Shown here piece after piece: positions 26,460 through 34,857 of a DNA stretch of 64,000 bases (positions within the stretch are counted from its first letter, which is position 1; each line of letters begins with the position of its first letter). The notes below the pieces were generated by a model that made no database searches, was not told the DNA's origin, and saw only the letters and a list, made by a program, of their open reading frames with translations. Both the position numbers and the translations under genes were made by a program. The stretch covers positions 124,001-188,000 of the forward strand of contig NZ_WELI01000005.1 in assembly GCF_009184635.1 (NCBI RefSeq), written 5' to 3'. The stretch comes from Rudanella paleaurantiibacter (GTDB lineage: Bacteria > Bacteroidota > Bacteroidia > Cytophagales > Spirosomataceae).

Positions 26460-27368
26460 CTAATCCTTTTTCAGGTCGGCCAATGTACCCCGCACCACCG
26501 TATTCATCCGGCTTTCGTTGAGCATTTTGTTGCCTCCCTCAGCAATCAGCTTGCTCTGCATGGTCACCAAAAAAGGCGTATCCTTTTTGTTGAATAGCAT
26601 TTTAGGTAACAGGCTCAACGTATTGCCCGGCTTCATCGTTACGGGAAACACAACAGACGTAGTAGCCTGCTTTTTGATGAGTACCGGTTCGGGTTGGTGG
26701 CCCTCAGCAATCTCTTTGCCGTCAATCGACACCCGATAATGGGTATCTGTAAATTGGATTGGGAAGCTATTCCGATTTTCGATGCTCACCTTAGCGGCCA
26801 CATCGGTGCGCTTGAGACCCATTTTGCCAAAGTCGAGGTCTTCTATTTTTATTTTAGGTACATAAACCGTTGGTAATCGCTTTTCAAACGTCTGTGTAAA
26901 CGTTCGCTCACCCAAAACAGGTACGTCGAGATCAAACGCGGCCCGCACTCCGTAGGTCGTACTGTCGACGTCTTTTTGCTCGAGCGCGTTCAGTACGGCC
27001 ATCATTTTTTTGTTTTGCAGCTTCATCGGTAGCGTTATAAATGTGCTATCGCCTGGCTCAATCTCGACCGTTTTGGCGTACGACTCCTCAATGATGGGCG
27101 TTTTGGCTATATATACTGTGTAACGCAGTTTATTTGCTTTGAAGCCAACCGGCAAAGGATTGTCAATGAGCATTTTCACATTCATCGTAATCACGTCGTC
27201 GTCCATGTTTGTGATTTCTATGGTGCTCATTTCCAGCCGCGGTTTTAGCGTATCATCATAGGCGCCCCCTTCAGTCTGCGCTTCGTGTTTAAGTCGGCTG
27301 TACCACACGTAAGCGCCAATAGCCCCCACAAAAAGCAAAAGAAGCGCTACAATCCATCCCTTTTTCAT
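26460..27368 (-). CDS. LEA type 2 (WHy domain) family protein
   Basis: A 302-aa protein with one N-terminal membrane anchor (residues 4-22, WIVALLLLFVGAIGAYVW). Two similar beta-sandwich units follow, each of the LEA type 2/WHy kind: about residues 45-155 (MSTIEITNMDDDVITMNVKM, NPLPVGFKANKL) and 180-290 (IEDLDFGKMGLKRTDVAAKV, NRNSFPIQFTDTHYRV). WHy proteins are linked to desiccation or stress tolerance in several organisms; the role here is unknown. The ATG at 27368 starts directly before the membrane segment. The gene converges with the serine hydrolase gene. Confidence 0.8.
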   Translation of the reverse strand: MKKGWIVALLLLFVGAIGAYVWYSRLKHEAQTEGGAYDDTLKPRLEMSTIEITNMDDDVITMNVKMLIDNPLPVGFKANKLRYTVYIAKTPIIEESYAKTVEIEPGDSTFITLPMKLQNKKMMAVLNALEQKDVDSTTYGVRAAFDLDVPVLGERTFTQTFEKRLPTVYVPKIKIEDLDFGKMGLKRTDVAAKVSIENRNSFPIQFTDTHYRVSIDGKEIAEGHQPEPVLIKKQATTSVVFPVTMKPGNTLSLLPKMLFNKKDTPFLVTMQSKLIAEGGNKMLNESRMNTVVRGTLADLKKD

Positions 27369-27500
27369 CCCGTTTCTGTTTATGTTATGTGCGGCTTTCG
27401 GATACCCTGGCAAAAAACTATTTAGTCTACCTTTTTTATATTCATTATCCATACCAGTTAACACAAAACGGCTGGATTCGCTTTATTTTCGATGAACTAA

Positions 27501-28136
27501 ATGACTTTTGATACCATAGCATCCGCCTACGACCCACTGGCGCGACTGGTTTTCGGTCGTTCGTTGCAACGGGCTCAGATACGCTTGTTGCCCCGGTTAC
27601 CACCGGGGGGACGTTGGCTGATTCTGGGGGGCGGCACCGGCTGGCTACTCGAACAGGTGCTCGACCAGTGCGCCCCCGACTATGTTCTGTACCTCGAAGC
27701 CTCGGGCCAAATGCTGGCGCTTTCGGAGAAGCGGGTACAACGCCATCCGGCCCGAAACCGGGTGCAGTTCAGGCAGGGCACCGAAGCCTCATTATCACAG
27801 CAGGAGCCATTTTCGGTCATTTTGACGCCCTTTGTCCTCGATCTGTTTTCTGAGTCGTGGCTAGCCGAACGCATGATTCCTCAACTACTCCAACACCTGG
27901 CCACGGGTGGTTACTGGCTCGTTACCGACTTTGTTCCGACGAACGTCTGGTGGCAACGGGGGCTCGTTGGAGCTATGCATCTTTTTTTTCGATGGACGGC
28001 AGGTTTACGTAGCAATCGGCTCCCCGATTGGCTCCCCCTGATACAACAACGGCTGCCCTCTGTCGCGCAGGAGGCAGCCGTGAACGGTATGGTGCTTTCG
28101 GTATTGTTTAGCCGATCTTCCGCAGCATCGCCGTAA
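27501..28136 (+). CDS. Class I SAM-dependent methyltransferase
   Basis: A 211-aa protein with the SAM-binding loop LILGGGTGWLLEQVLD (residues 42-57), the acidic residue in VLYLEASGQML, and the later SVILTPFVLDLF. It opens with FDTIASAYDPLARLVFG, as in UbiE-like methyltransferases, but is shorter than UbiE/MenG. The substrate is unknown; its position upstream of men genes is suggestive but weak. Its 3' end overlaps the convergent gene at 28108 by 29 bp, so the last nine codons of both are antisense to each other. Confidence 0.8.
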   Translation: MTFDTIASAYDPLARLVFGRSLQRAQIRLLPRLPPGGRWLILGGGTGWLLEQVLDQCAPDYVLYLEASGQMLALSEKRVQRHPARNRVQFRQGTEASLSQQEPFSVILTPFVLDLFSESWLAERMIPQLLQHLATGGYWLVTDFVPTNVWWQRGLVGAMHLFFRWTAGLRSNRLPDWLPLIQQRLPSVAQEAAVNGMVLSVLFSRSSAASP

Positions 28137-28845
28137 TATCTTCGTAAGGCTCAACGTCGTACCATTCTTCTGTGCCCAGATTTAGCCACGCACCGGCCCG
28201 GCGGGGTCGCTTCAGTTCGGCTTCTTCGGGGTCAAAATCCACATCGTAAATAGTACTCATAATAGACTGAAGCGCTTTCCAGGGTAGCGTTTTCGCCTTC
28301 GAGCGTCCGTTTTGTGTGGTTTGTACCTTTACCGTTCGTTCGGCAAATGAAGCCGTTATCTGCACTTCCAGATCGCCCTCCTTGCCTGGTTCAACATAGG
28401 TTAGCTCAAAAGGTCGCTCACGGCCGGCGGCTTCGTACGTAGCCTGCATCAGTTCCTGAATCAGGTATTGCCAGTCCTCATAGTTGGCGGGCATTCCTGT
28501 TTTCTGTGTGCCGTCTTCTTCCGTCAGAGAGACCTCCCAAAAGTCATCATCCTCGTCCAGTTCTTCTTCGTTCAGCGCTTCCAGCTTTGTTTTCTGTACC
28601 AGCGACGCCATGGCCTGTTGCCACACAAGCCCGAAGCGGCCGTTCCAGGCAAAGTCATCGTCGCGGGTGTACCCTTCAGCGATCAGCTCATCATCGTCGA
28701 TATCCTCGCGATCCGGGTAGGCCACGCTCAGGTCAACGGCGAGATAATCTTTAAACGCCGGGCGAACCGCCAGGGTGAAGAAATAAGCGTATGGAGCCGG
28801 AAGTGACCGGGCCGTCTGGAAGCGTATCTGTACGTTTTTAAACAT
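28108..28845 (-). CDS. Hypothetical protein, acidic
   Basis: A 245-aa cytoplasmic protein, strongly acidic, with runs such as REDIDDDELIAEG, NEEELDEDDDFWEV and DPEEAELKRPRR. No signal peptide or membrane segment. No motif is recognised. It ends 29 bp inside the convergent methyltransferase gene. The upstream gene (menE) is on the same strand, 90 bp away. The composition is normal for a real gene, and the frame is open throughout with strong codon bias, so it is probably expressed. Confidence 0.7.
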   Translation of the reverse strand: MFKNVQIRFQTARSLPAPYAYFFTLAVRPAFKDYLAVDLSVAYPDREDIDDDELIAEGYTRDDDFAWNGRFGLVWQQAMASLVQKTKLEALNEEELDEDDDFWEVSLTEEDGTQKTGMPANYEDWQYLIQELMQATYEAAGRERPFELTYVEPGKEGDLEVQITASFAERTVKVQTTQNGRSKAKTLPWKALQSIMSTIYDVDFDPEEAELKRPRRAGAWLNLGTEEWYDVEPYEDITAMLRKIG

Positions 28846-28935
28846 AGTAGTTGGGTCATTGATGGTCCGTATTCGGGGTTGATGAAACTCCCTAGCCTCT
28901 CCGCATGACCAATAAATAATTAGGCGGCCCCGTGA

Positions 28936-30033
28936 CTACGGCCCGATGAGCGAGCGCAGTGTCTTACCCCGGTCAATTTTTCCGGTTGGGGTTTCGCAGA
29001 ACGTGGCCACAAAGATAATGTCTTTCGGCACAGCGTAGGGGCCTATTTCCCGGCGAACCTGCTCGGCCCATTCGTTGCGCCGGTTTTCTAGCTCCGCTAA
29101 TGTCCTGGCCTCCCCTTCTACAACCAGCACAACGCGCTGCCCCAACCGCTCGTCGGGCATACCCGCCACAAACAAACGGGGCGATAACCGGCTATTGGCC
29201 AGCACCATTTGCACAATTCGCTCGACCCGTTCGGGCTGTACCTTAACACCCCCGGTATTAAGGATTGAGTCGGCCCGGCCCAGAATCCGAAACCGTTTAC
29301 CCGGCTCCGCCCCATCGACCCACTCAATTACATCGTTGGTCTGCACCCACTCAAAATTGCTCGCAGCCGCCCGAATCGCCAGACATTGCCGGGCGTCTGT
29401 TCGCAGCTCGACCCCATCCAAGGCGGTAAAAAAGTCAGATTTAGCCGAACCGTTCAACCGGCGGATAGCGATGTGCGACACCGTTTCGGTCATACCATAC
29501 GTAGCATACACCGGTGCCGAAATAGCCTGCAAAATGGCTTCCTGAGCCGGAGACGTAGCCGCCCCGCCGAGCAAAATAGCTTTGGCCCGGTTCAGCATTT
29601 GGACTTTTTCGGGCGTTTGCTCCAGTATAGCCTGCAACTGAAGGGGCACAAAGGCCATAAAATCGAACGGGTTACTACCCGGCTCAACCAACGTCAATGG
29701 ATTACCCGTCGGCTCAACAATTACCAGCCGCAGGCCGAGCGTCAGTGCCCGCACCAGCATCATGGTGCCCGCTACATAGGCCGTATTGAGGCAACAAAGC
29801 GCGGTATCGCCCGCCTGCAACCCGAAGGTCTGCCCTGTAAGCAGGGCACTGGCCTGCATTTGGGCACGGGTCAGCGTAATGGGTTTGGGGGTACCTGTAG
29901 AACCCGAGGTATGTAGTACAAACGTAGTCTGCCCCGATTGCCAGGCTCGTGCAAACGCCACCGCCCGTTCTGCATACGAGTGGGTAGGTAAAGGCCATTC
30001 GTCAACTGGCAACCGACCGTCGAAACTGTACAT
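28936..30033 (-). CDS. menE: o-Succinylbenzoate--CoA ligase MenE (AMP-binding family)
   Basis: MenE activates o-succinylbenzoate to its CoA ester in menaquinone synthesis. The protein is 365 aa, shorter than the 450-490 aa of many MenE enzymes because the N-terminal region is reduced, as in other Bacteroidota homologues. Adenylation motifs are present: LHTSGSTGTPKP (residues 41-52), TYGMTETVSH, and RFRILGRADSILNTGGVKVQPERVE, split here as ILGRADSILNTGG and VKVQPERVE, with the catalytic Lys in GKIDRGKTL. menB lies 1.1 kb away, divergent, which supports the assignment over a generic acyl-CoA ligase. Confidence 0.87.
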   Translation of the reverse strand: MYSFDGRLPVDEWPLPTHSYAERAVAFARAWQSGQTTFVLHTSGSTGTPKPITLTRAQMQASALLTGQTFGLQAGDTALCCLNTAYVAGTMMLVRALTLGLRLVIVEPTGNPLTLVEPGSNPFDFMAFVPLQLQAILEQTPEKVQMLNRAKAILLGGAATSPAQEAILQAISAPVYATYGMTETVSHIAIRRLNGSAKSDFFTALDGVELRTDARQCLAIRAAASNFEWVQTNDVIEWVDGAEPGKRFRILGRADSILNTGGVKVQPERVERIVQMVLANSRLSPRLFVAGMPDERLGQRVVLVVEGEARTLAELENRRNEWAEQVRREIGPYAVPKDIIFVATFCETPTGKIDRGKTLRSLIGP

Positions 30034-30093
30034 AATGGAAAAAGTACCTCACACAGAGGCACATGAATCGGTCAATGGTAGAGCCTCAACGGC

Positions 30094-30531
30094 TTACCCA
30101 AAAATGCGGAGTGTATTACTTTTCTGGTCGTTTGAAACCTTGTACACCACCAGCGGCTGCGTCGCCGGGCCGTTAATCACCTTACCGTTAAGGTCATAGC
30201 GCGAACCGTCGAGCGGGCAATAAAAAGCGTTATTGTTCGCCTGATACACAATCGTCGTACCCTCATGCGTACACTTGGGCGATACCGCCACGTACTGATT
30301 GGGTTGGGTGTGGGCCACGATCACCCGGTTGTTTACCACCACATAGAAACCGTTTTTGAGCAGGTCAACATACCGGGCATCATCGAGCCGAATGGTCAGG
30401 TCGAGCACATCGCTCGCGGGGCTCAGATCATCCGCTTTCGTTTCGCAACTGGTTAGGCAAGCCACCCCTAAACCCGCCCCAAGTACCCGAAAAAACGTGT
30501 GTCGATCAATTGTTTTTGAAAGAGCTTCCAT
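30094..30531 (-). CDS. Rieske-like (2Fe-2S) lipoprotein with an Asp in place of the second His ligand
   Basis: A 145-aa protein. The N-terminus has a twin-residue basic start and a lipobox-like LTSC with Cys29, so the mature protein is probably lipid-anchored. The Rieske fold is clear: Cys87 and His89 in SPKCTHEG, then, 15 residues later, Cys105 in FYCPLDGSRYD. A normal Rieske site has CxxH in the second motif; here it is C-P-L-D, with Asp108 encoded by GAC at 30208-30210. Either Asp is the fourth ligand or the cluster is altered or lost. The ATG at 30531 begins the signal region. It diverges from the DUF2452 gene. Confidence 0.8.
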   Translation of the reverse strand: MEALSKTIDRHTFFRVLGAGLGVACLTSCETKADDLSPASDVLDLTIRLDDARYVDLLKNGFYVVVNNRVIVAHTQPNQYVAVSPKCTHEGTTIVYQANNNAFYCPLDGSRYDLNGKVINGPATQPLVVYKVSNDQKSNTLRIFG

Positions 30532-30540
30532 GTGGCTTTG

Positions 30541-30548
30541 TATCTTTG
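30541..30548 (+). promoter_or_regulatory. -7 box for the DUF2452 gene
   Basis: TATCTTTG is a full match to TAnnTTTG and lies 90 bp before the start at 30639. A TTTG at 30515-30518 could be the -33 element, with a 22-bp spacer. Confidence 0.5.
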
Positions 30549-30638
30549 ATGCGAATCTAACGATAAACCGCGAACCGCAGGTCTGCAACCCTGTAAATCC
30601 AAAACAAAGGCAATTCACGAAGGGTTTATCAAACAATT

Positions 30639-31100
30639 ATGGAAGAAGCCAAAGTGATCATTAACCCCATTGCACCGGAGAAAGTAGCCGAAAGTCCCGG
30701 TCTGATGGAGTACGCCCATACAGCGGGTGGAGCAGTGATTCGCCCCGAAGACAAGGGGAAAATAACCGGGCGGGCGGTGACCGCCATGCGCGAGCAAACC
30801 GACCTCCAGCTGTCCCAACTCTACAAACAAATGCAACTGCTGGCCGAACAGGCCACGGCAATTCGGAACCGGGTCGAGATTTCGGAACGGATCTACTCCG
30901 CCCAAATGAGCTTCGAGCCCGTTGTGGGGCATACCTATTATTTTTACACCCGCAAAAACGGCACCGACCTGCTATCGATGATAGCTCCGAACGAATGGGG
31001 CCGTAAATTTCCCTTTGAACGTTGCCTCGCCACCGTCCGGATGATGGCCGATCATACGTGGGATGTACAGTATCATAATGTAACAGTAAACGAGGAGTGA
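30639..31100 (+). CDS. DUF2452 domain-containing protein
   Basis: A 153-aa cytoplasmic protein matching DUF2452 over most of its length: EYAHTAGGAVIRPEDKGKI, AMREQTDLQLSQLYKQMQLL, and GHTYYFYTRKNGTDLLSMI. The middle is a likely coiled helix. Function is unknown in the family. The stop codon lies inside the left arm of a palindromic repeat, so the last two Glu codons are part of that repeat. menB follows 84 bp later and may be cotranscribed. Confidence 0.8.
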   Translation: MEEAKVIINPIAPEKVAESPGLMEYAHTAGGAVIRPEDKGKITGRAVTAMREQTDLQLSQLYKQMQLLAEQATAIRNRVEISERIYSAQMSFEPVVGHTYYFYTRKNGTDLLSMIAPNEWGRKFPFERCLATVRMMADHTWDVQYHNVTVNEE

Positions 31101-31178
31101 GGAGCGAGAAGTGAGGAGAGCTGACGCGAATTTCCAGCCGAAGGCTCCTCACTCCTCACTCCTTACTCCTCACTCCTC
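31092..31178. repeat. Intergenic palindrome R3 built from GAGGAGT-type words
   Basis: Arms 31092-31118 and 31152-31178 (27 bp) are complementary except at 3 positions. The left arm contains the last codons and TGA stop of the DUF2452 gene; the right arm ends 6 bp before the menB ATG. The element therefore occupies the whole space between two genes on the same strand and would fold in the menB leader. Confidence 0.75.
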
Positions 31179-31184
31179 AAAACT

Positions 31185-32009
31185 ATGCAAAGCAACTACC
31201 CCTGGGAGGTTATCAAGGAGTACAAAGAGATCATTTTCTCGTATTACGAAGGGATCGCCAAGATCAGTATTAACCGTCCCCACAAGCGGAATGCCTTTAC
31301 CCCGCTTACGGTGAAGGAGATGTCGGAAGCGATGGAAATTGCCCGGCAAGACGAGCGCGTTGGCGTGGTTATCCTGACGGGCGAAGGCGGTGAGGCCTTC
31401 TGTTCAGGCGGTGACCAGTCGGTACGGGGCCACGGTGGCTATATCGGTGAAGATCAGGTACCTCGCCTGAACGTACTCGACCTACAAATGCAGATCCGCC
31501 GGATTCCGAAGCCAGTAGTAGCTATGGTGGCTGGGTACGCCATTGGCGGTGGTCACGTACTGCACGTGGTGTGCGATATTAGCATAGCGGCTGAAAACGC
31601 CCGGTTCGGACAAACGGGCCCCAAAGTAGGCTCGTTCGACGGTGGTTTTGGTGCCTCGTACCTGGCACGGGTGGTGGGCCAGAAAAAAGCCCGCGAGATC
31701 TGGTTCCTCTGCGATCAGTACAACGCCCAGGAAGCCCTGGACATGGGCCTCGTTAACAAAGTAGTGCCCCTCGATAAGCTGGAAGAAACCACCATTGAGT
31801 GGTGCCGGAAGATGCTCGAAAAGAGCCCCATTGCCCTGCGGATGCTCAAAGCAGCCTTCAACGCCGAACTCGACGGGCAAGCCGGTATACAGCAACTGGC
31901 GGGCGATGCCACCCTGTTGTATTACCTCTCGGAAGAAGCCAAAGAAGGTAAAAATGCCTTCCTGGAGAAGCGGAAACCAGACTTTAGCAAGTTTCCGAAG
32001 TTCCCGTAA
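31185..32009 (+). CDS. menB: 1,4-Dihydroxy-2-naphthoyl-CoA synthase MenB
   Basis: MenB closes the second ring of the menaquinone head group from o-succinylbenzoyl-CoA. The 274-aa protein has the crotonase fold: [12 protein letters not shown], the oxyanion region [26 protein letters not shown], and [20 protein letters not shown], the last two being MenB-specific. The C-terminus [13 protein letters not shown] is also typical of MenB. menE lies upstream on the other strand. A stable palindrome ends 6 bp before the ATG, so access to the start may depend on its folding. Confidence 0.95.
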   Translation: MQSNYPWEVIKEYKEIIFSYYEGIAKISINRPHKRNAFTPLTVKEMSEAMEIARQDERVGVVILTGEGGEAFCSGGDQSVRGHGGYIGEDQVPRLNVLDLQMQIRRIPKPVVAMVAGYAIGGGHVLHVVCDISIAAENARFGQTGPKVGSFDGGFGASYLARVVGQKKAREIWFLCDQYNAQEALDMGLVNKVVPLDKLEETTIEWCRKMLEKSPIALRMLKAAFNAELDGQAGIQQLAGDATLLYYLSEEAKEGKNAFLEKRKPDFSKFPKFP

Positions 32010-32020
32010 TTGGAATGTGT

Positions 32021-32100
32021 AATGATGAATGCGTAATGCATAATGGCCTCACGGAAGAATGGAATCTCGTTAGACTATTATGCATTACGCATTCATCATT
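32021..32100. repeat. Intergenic palindrome R4 built from AATG-type words
   Basis: Arms 32021-32044 and 32077-32100 are perfectly complementary over 24 bp (AATGATGAATGCGTAATGCA and onward). It fills the gap between convergent menB and the TIM-barrel gene. Confidence 0.8.
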
Positions 32101-32105
32101 ATGCA

Positions 32106-32972
32106 TTAAACAGACAGCTTCTTCATATACTCCGCGTCCATTTTCATACTTTCCATGGGCGAAGTTGGGTACTCCTCCTGCTCCACGATAAAGTATTTCA
32201 TGCCGTTGTCGCGGGCCGTTTTGAGGGTTGTTTTGAAATCAACGTTCCCTTTGCCGAGGTCATTCTGAACGGGTTTGCCGTTTTCTTTTTTGTAATCCTT
32301 AATATGGCATAACTCGTACCGTTTGCCATATTTTTTCAGGTGCTCCACCGGGTTCTGCCCGGCCACGTCAATCCAGCACAGGTCCAGTTCAAATAGCACA
32401 TTTTTCGGGTCCGTGTTGGCCAGCAGATACTCCTGCGGAATTTTACCATCGAGCGCCTTAAACGAATAGTCGTGGTTATGGTAGCCAAATTTCACCCCAC
32501 TCTGCCGGGCCAGTTCGCCCGCTTTGTTAAACCCATCGGCAATACGCTTCCAGTCGTCAAATGACTTCTGAGCCCCGATGTACGGGCACAACGCGTAAGT
32601 CAGGCCAGCCTCGGCCGCCATATCGAAGCTTTTCTTCAACTCATCGGGCTTATTAGCTTGCCCGCCGTAGTTGAAGTGCGTACTAACCATCTTTACATTA
32701 ATGTCGTTCAGGAACGACTTTATTTCTTTCGGGCTCATCCCCCACAAAAAGCCCTGGTTACCCTGATAGCTTTCAAACTGACGGTACCCCATCTGCGCCA
32801 GTTGGGTCATAATACCTTTCGGATCAGCGGGCAGTACTCCCCGAACACTGTACAACTGTACCCCAAAAACACCTATGTTCTTGGCAGCCAGCGCGGCTGT
32901 CTGGTTAAGAGCGAAGGCACCGGCAGCCAGTACACCGGTACGCTTGAGAAAATCGCGACGATTGATCGACAT
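32106..32972 (-). CDS. Exported sugar phosphate isomerase/epimerase family protein
   Basis: A 288-aa TIM-barrel protein with a twin-arginine-type signal (SINRRDFLKRTGVLAAGAFAL, residues 2-22) and therefore probably periplasmic. The metal-site residues are in VKFGYHNHDYSF, LFELDLCWIDVAG, ELCHIKDYK and KYFIVEQEE. Phosphosugars are not expected in the periplasm, so a non-phosphorylated keto sugar or glycoside is a more likely substrate, in line with recently described keto-glycoside pathways. The ATG at 32972 starts the signal. Nearby on the same strand, at 34858, is an exported Gfo/Idh protein. Confidence 0.85.
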   Translation of the reverse strand: MSINRRDFLKRTGVLAAGAFALNQTAALAAKNIGVFGVQLYSVRGVLPADPKGIMTQLAQMGYRQFESYQGNQGFLWGMSPKEIKSFLNDINVKMVSTHFNYGGQANKPDELKKSFDMAAEAGLTYALCPYIGAQKSFDDWKRIADGFNKAGELARQSGVKFGYHNHDYSFKALDGKIPQEYLLANTDPKNVLFELDLCWIDVAGQNPVEHLKKYGKRYELCHIKDYKKENGKPVQNDLGKGNVDFKTTLKTARDNGMKYFIVEQEEYPTSPMESMKMDAEYMKKLSV

Positions 32973-33193
32973 ATTAGATTGGTAAATAGGAACAACGTAT
33001 ATGCCCAAAAGGCAGATTACCCCCAAACTTACGGGTTGCCCCGCTAAATCTTCGTAATTTCGCCTGCCGAAATGAGCTACATCTCTGAGACACGCAGCGG
33101 GCCACAGCGTTTAACCAAGTGCTAAAAAGTAAAGGTCTCCACATCGCCCTGCTTCTTTGGCAACCTCGGCGTGGTGGCTTATAACTCAATATC

Positions 33194-34384
33194 ATGCAAT
33201 TATCCAAAATATACCTCCAGGCCAATCGCGACGAAGCCGTTCGCCGATTTCACCCCTGGGTTTTTTCCGGAGCCGTTAGCCGCTACGAAGGCAATCTGAC
33301 GGATGGCGACGTAGTTGAGGTTTTTGATAAAAAAGGAAATTATCTGGCAACGGGCCATTACCACGACGGGAGCATTGCCGTCCGGATTTTTTCGTTCGAA
33401 CGTATCATTCCCGATGTTCATTACTGGACCCAGAAGCTAACCAGCATCCGGCACTTCCGCGAGGCCATCATTGCCACGCTACCCGGTAAACAAACCGACT
33501 GCTACCGCCTGGTGCACGGTGAAGGCGACGGTTGCTCAGGACTGATTATCGATTATTACAATGGCGTGGCCGTGGTGCAGGCCCACTCCATCGGGATGCA
33601 CCGCGAGCGACACCTGATTGCCGAAGCGCTCAAGAATGTGTACGGCGACCAATTGATTGCCGTCTACGACAAAAGTGCCGATACCGTACCGGATATTTAC
33701 GGCCAAACCGTGCAGAATGGCTATCTGCTGGGCACAGCCGACACACCACACGAAGTCCACGAAAATGGCCACAGTTTCTGGGTCGACTGGGTGACGGGCC
33801 AAAAAACTGGCTTTTTCCTCGATCAGCGCGACAACCGGCAACTGTTGGCTCGCTACGCACACGGCAAGCGCGTACTCAATGCCTTTTGCTACTCAGGAGG
33901 CTTTTCGGTGTATGCGCTTGGTGCGGGAGCGGAGCAGGTACACTCGGTCGACGTTTCGCAGAAAGCCATCGATCTCACCAATCGTAACGTAGCCCTCAAC
34001 GGGGTGAATGAAGATAAGCACGAGGCTATTGCCGAGGATGTGATGACCTACCTGAAAGCGCACCCAGAGCAGTATGACCTGGTTGTGCTCGACCCACCGG
34101 CCTATGCCAAAAACATTTCGGCACGGCACCGGGCAGTGCAGGGCTACAAGCGACTCAACACCGAAGGGTTAAAACGAGTGGCCAAAGGGGGGATTCTATT
34201 TACGTTCTCCTGCTCACAGGTCGTTGACCGCGAGCTGTTTTACAATACTGTGGTAGCAGCCGCTATTGAGGCCGGTCGGCAGGTGCGTGTATTGCATCAT
34301 CTGAGCCAACCCGCCGATCACCCCGTCAGCTTGTTCCACCCTGAAGGTGGGTACCTAAAGGGCCTGGTCCTGTGGGTCGAATAG
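33194..34384 (+). CDS. rlmI: RlmI-like class I SAM-dependent rRNA methyltransferase
   Basis: A 396-aa protein of the RlmI family, which methylates a cytosine (m5C1962 in E. coli) of 23S rRNA. The N-terminal PUA domain covers about residues 1-75 (RRFHPWVFSGAV, GNYLATGHYH). A central EEHEE-like domain is followed by the Rossmann domain: WVTGQKTGFFLDQRDNR, VLNAFCYSGGFSVYALGAG (SAM loop), and YDLVVLDPPAYAK. It is separated from both neighbours and appears monocistronic. Its exact rRNA target is inferred from family. Confidence 0.88.
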   Translation: MQLSKIYLQANRDEAVRRFHPWVFSGAVSRYEGNLTDGDVVEVFDKKGNYLATGHYHDGSIAVRIFSFERIIPDVHYWTQKLTSIRHFREAIIATLPGKQTDCYRLVHGEGDGCSGLIIDYYNGVAVVQAHSIGMHRERHLIAEALKNVYGDQLIAVYDKSADTVPDIYGQTVQNGYLLGTADTPHEVHENGHSFWVDWVTGQKTGFFLDQRDNRQLLARYAHGKRVLNAFCYSGGFSVYALGAGAEQVHSVDVSQKAIDLTNRNVALNGVNEDKHEAIAEDVMTYLKAHPEQYDLVVLDPPAYAKNISARHRAVQGYKRLNTEGLKRVAKGGILFTFSCSQVVDRELFYNTVVAAAIEAGRQVRVLHHLSQPADHPVSLFHPEGGYLKGLVLWVE

Positions 34385-34399
34385 GGGATGTGAAATTTG

Positions 34400-34483
34400 T
34401 AATGAGTAATGTATAATGAATAATGGGCTGACGCCAGAGAAAATACTCGCGTCAGCCCATTATCCATTATACATTACTCATTA
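34400..34483. repeat. Intergenic palindrome R5 built from TAATG-type words
   Basis: Arms 34400-34433 and 34450-34483 are 34 bp each and complementary except at one position, with a 16-base loop. A third degenerate copy of the right arm runs on to about 34515. The inner, GC-richer part (GGGCTGACG) stabilises the stem. It lies between convergent genes. Confidence 0.85.
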
Positions 34484-34515
34484 TCCATCACTAATTATCC
34501 ATTACTCATTCCCCA

Positions 34516-34758
34516 TTAAAGCACCTCTTCCGTCAGGTACGGCAGGTAAGCCTCCAGCTGCTCGGTATCTTTAAACGCCGAAACGGCCTGCAACTGATTG
34601 GTGTAGGCATCGTGACGAAGCTCAACGTAAAAGTTGTGCAAACTATAGAGTAAAAAGATGTGCTCTTCTTCGTACCGATTGGCCAGAATATCACCCTGAT
34701 AATACAGAATGTCTAATTGTTGAGCGGTTGATAATTGCGTAAACTCGGCGGGTTGCAT
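34516..34758 (-). CDS. Small hypothetical protein
   Basis: An 80-aa soluble protein (MQPAEFTQLSTAQQLDILYY at the start) with helical, aromatic-rich character. No motif is recognised. Similar small proteins are common in cytophagales, but I cannot name a family. The ATG at 34758 is chosen; a GTG two codons earlier is also possible. It ends next to the palindrome R5. Confidence 0.55.
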   Translation of the reverse strand: MQPAEFTQLSTAQQLDILYYQGDILANRYEEEHIFLLYSLHNFYVELRHDAYTNQLQAVSAFKDTEQLEAYLPYLTEEVL

Positions 34759-34857
34759 AATCACATGCGATTTGGGAATACGAAAATAGAGAATCCGCGT
34801 GCGTGGGCGGCAGGAAATTCGATTAATCCAGAAAGTTGCCCGAATGATACAGCAGAC

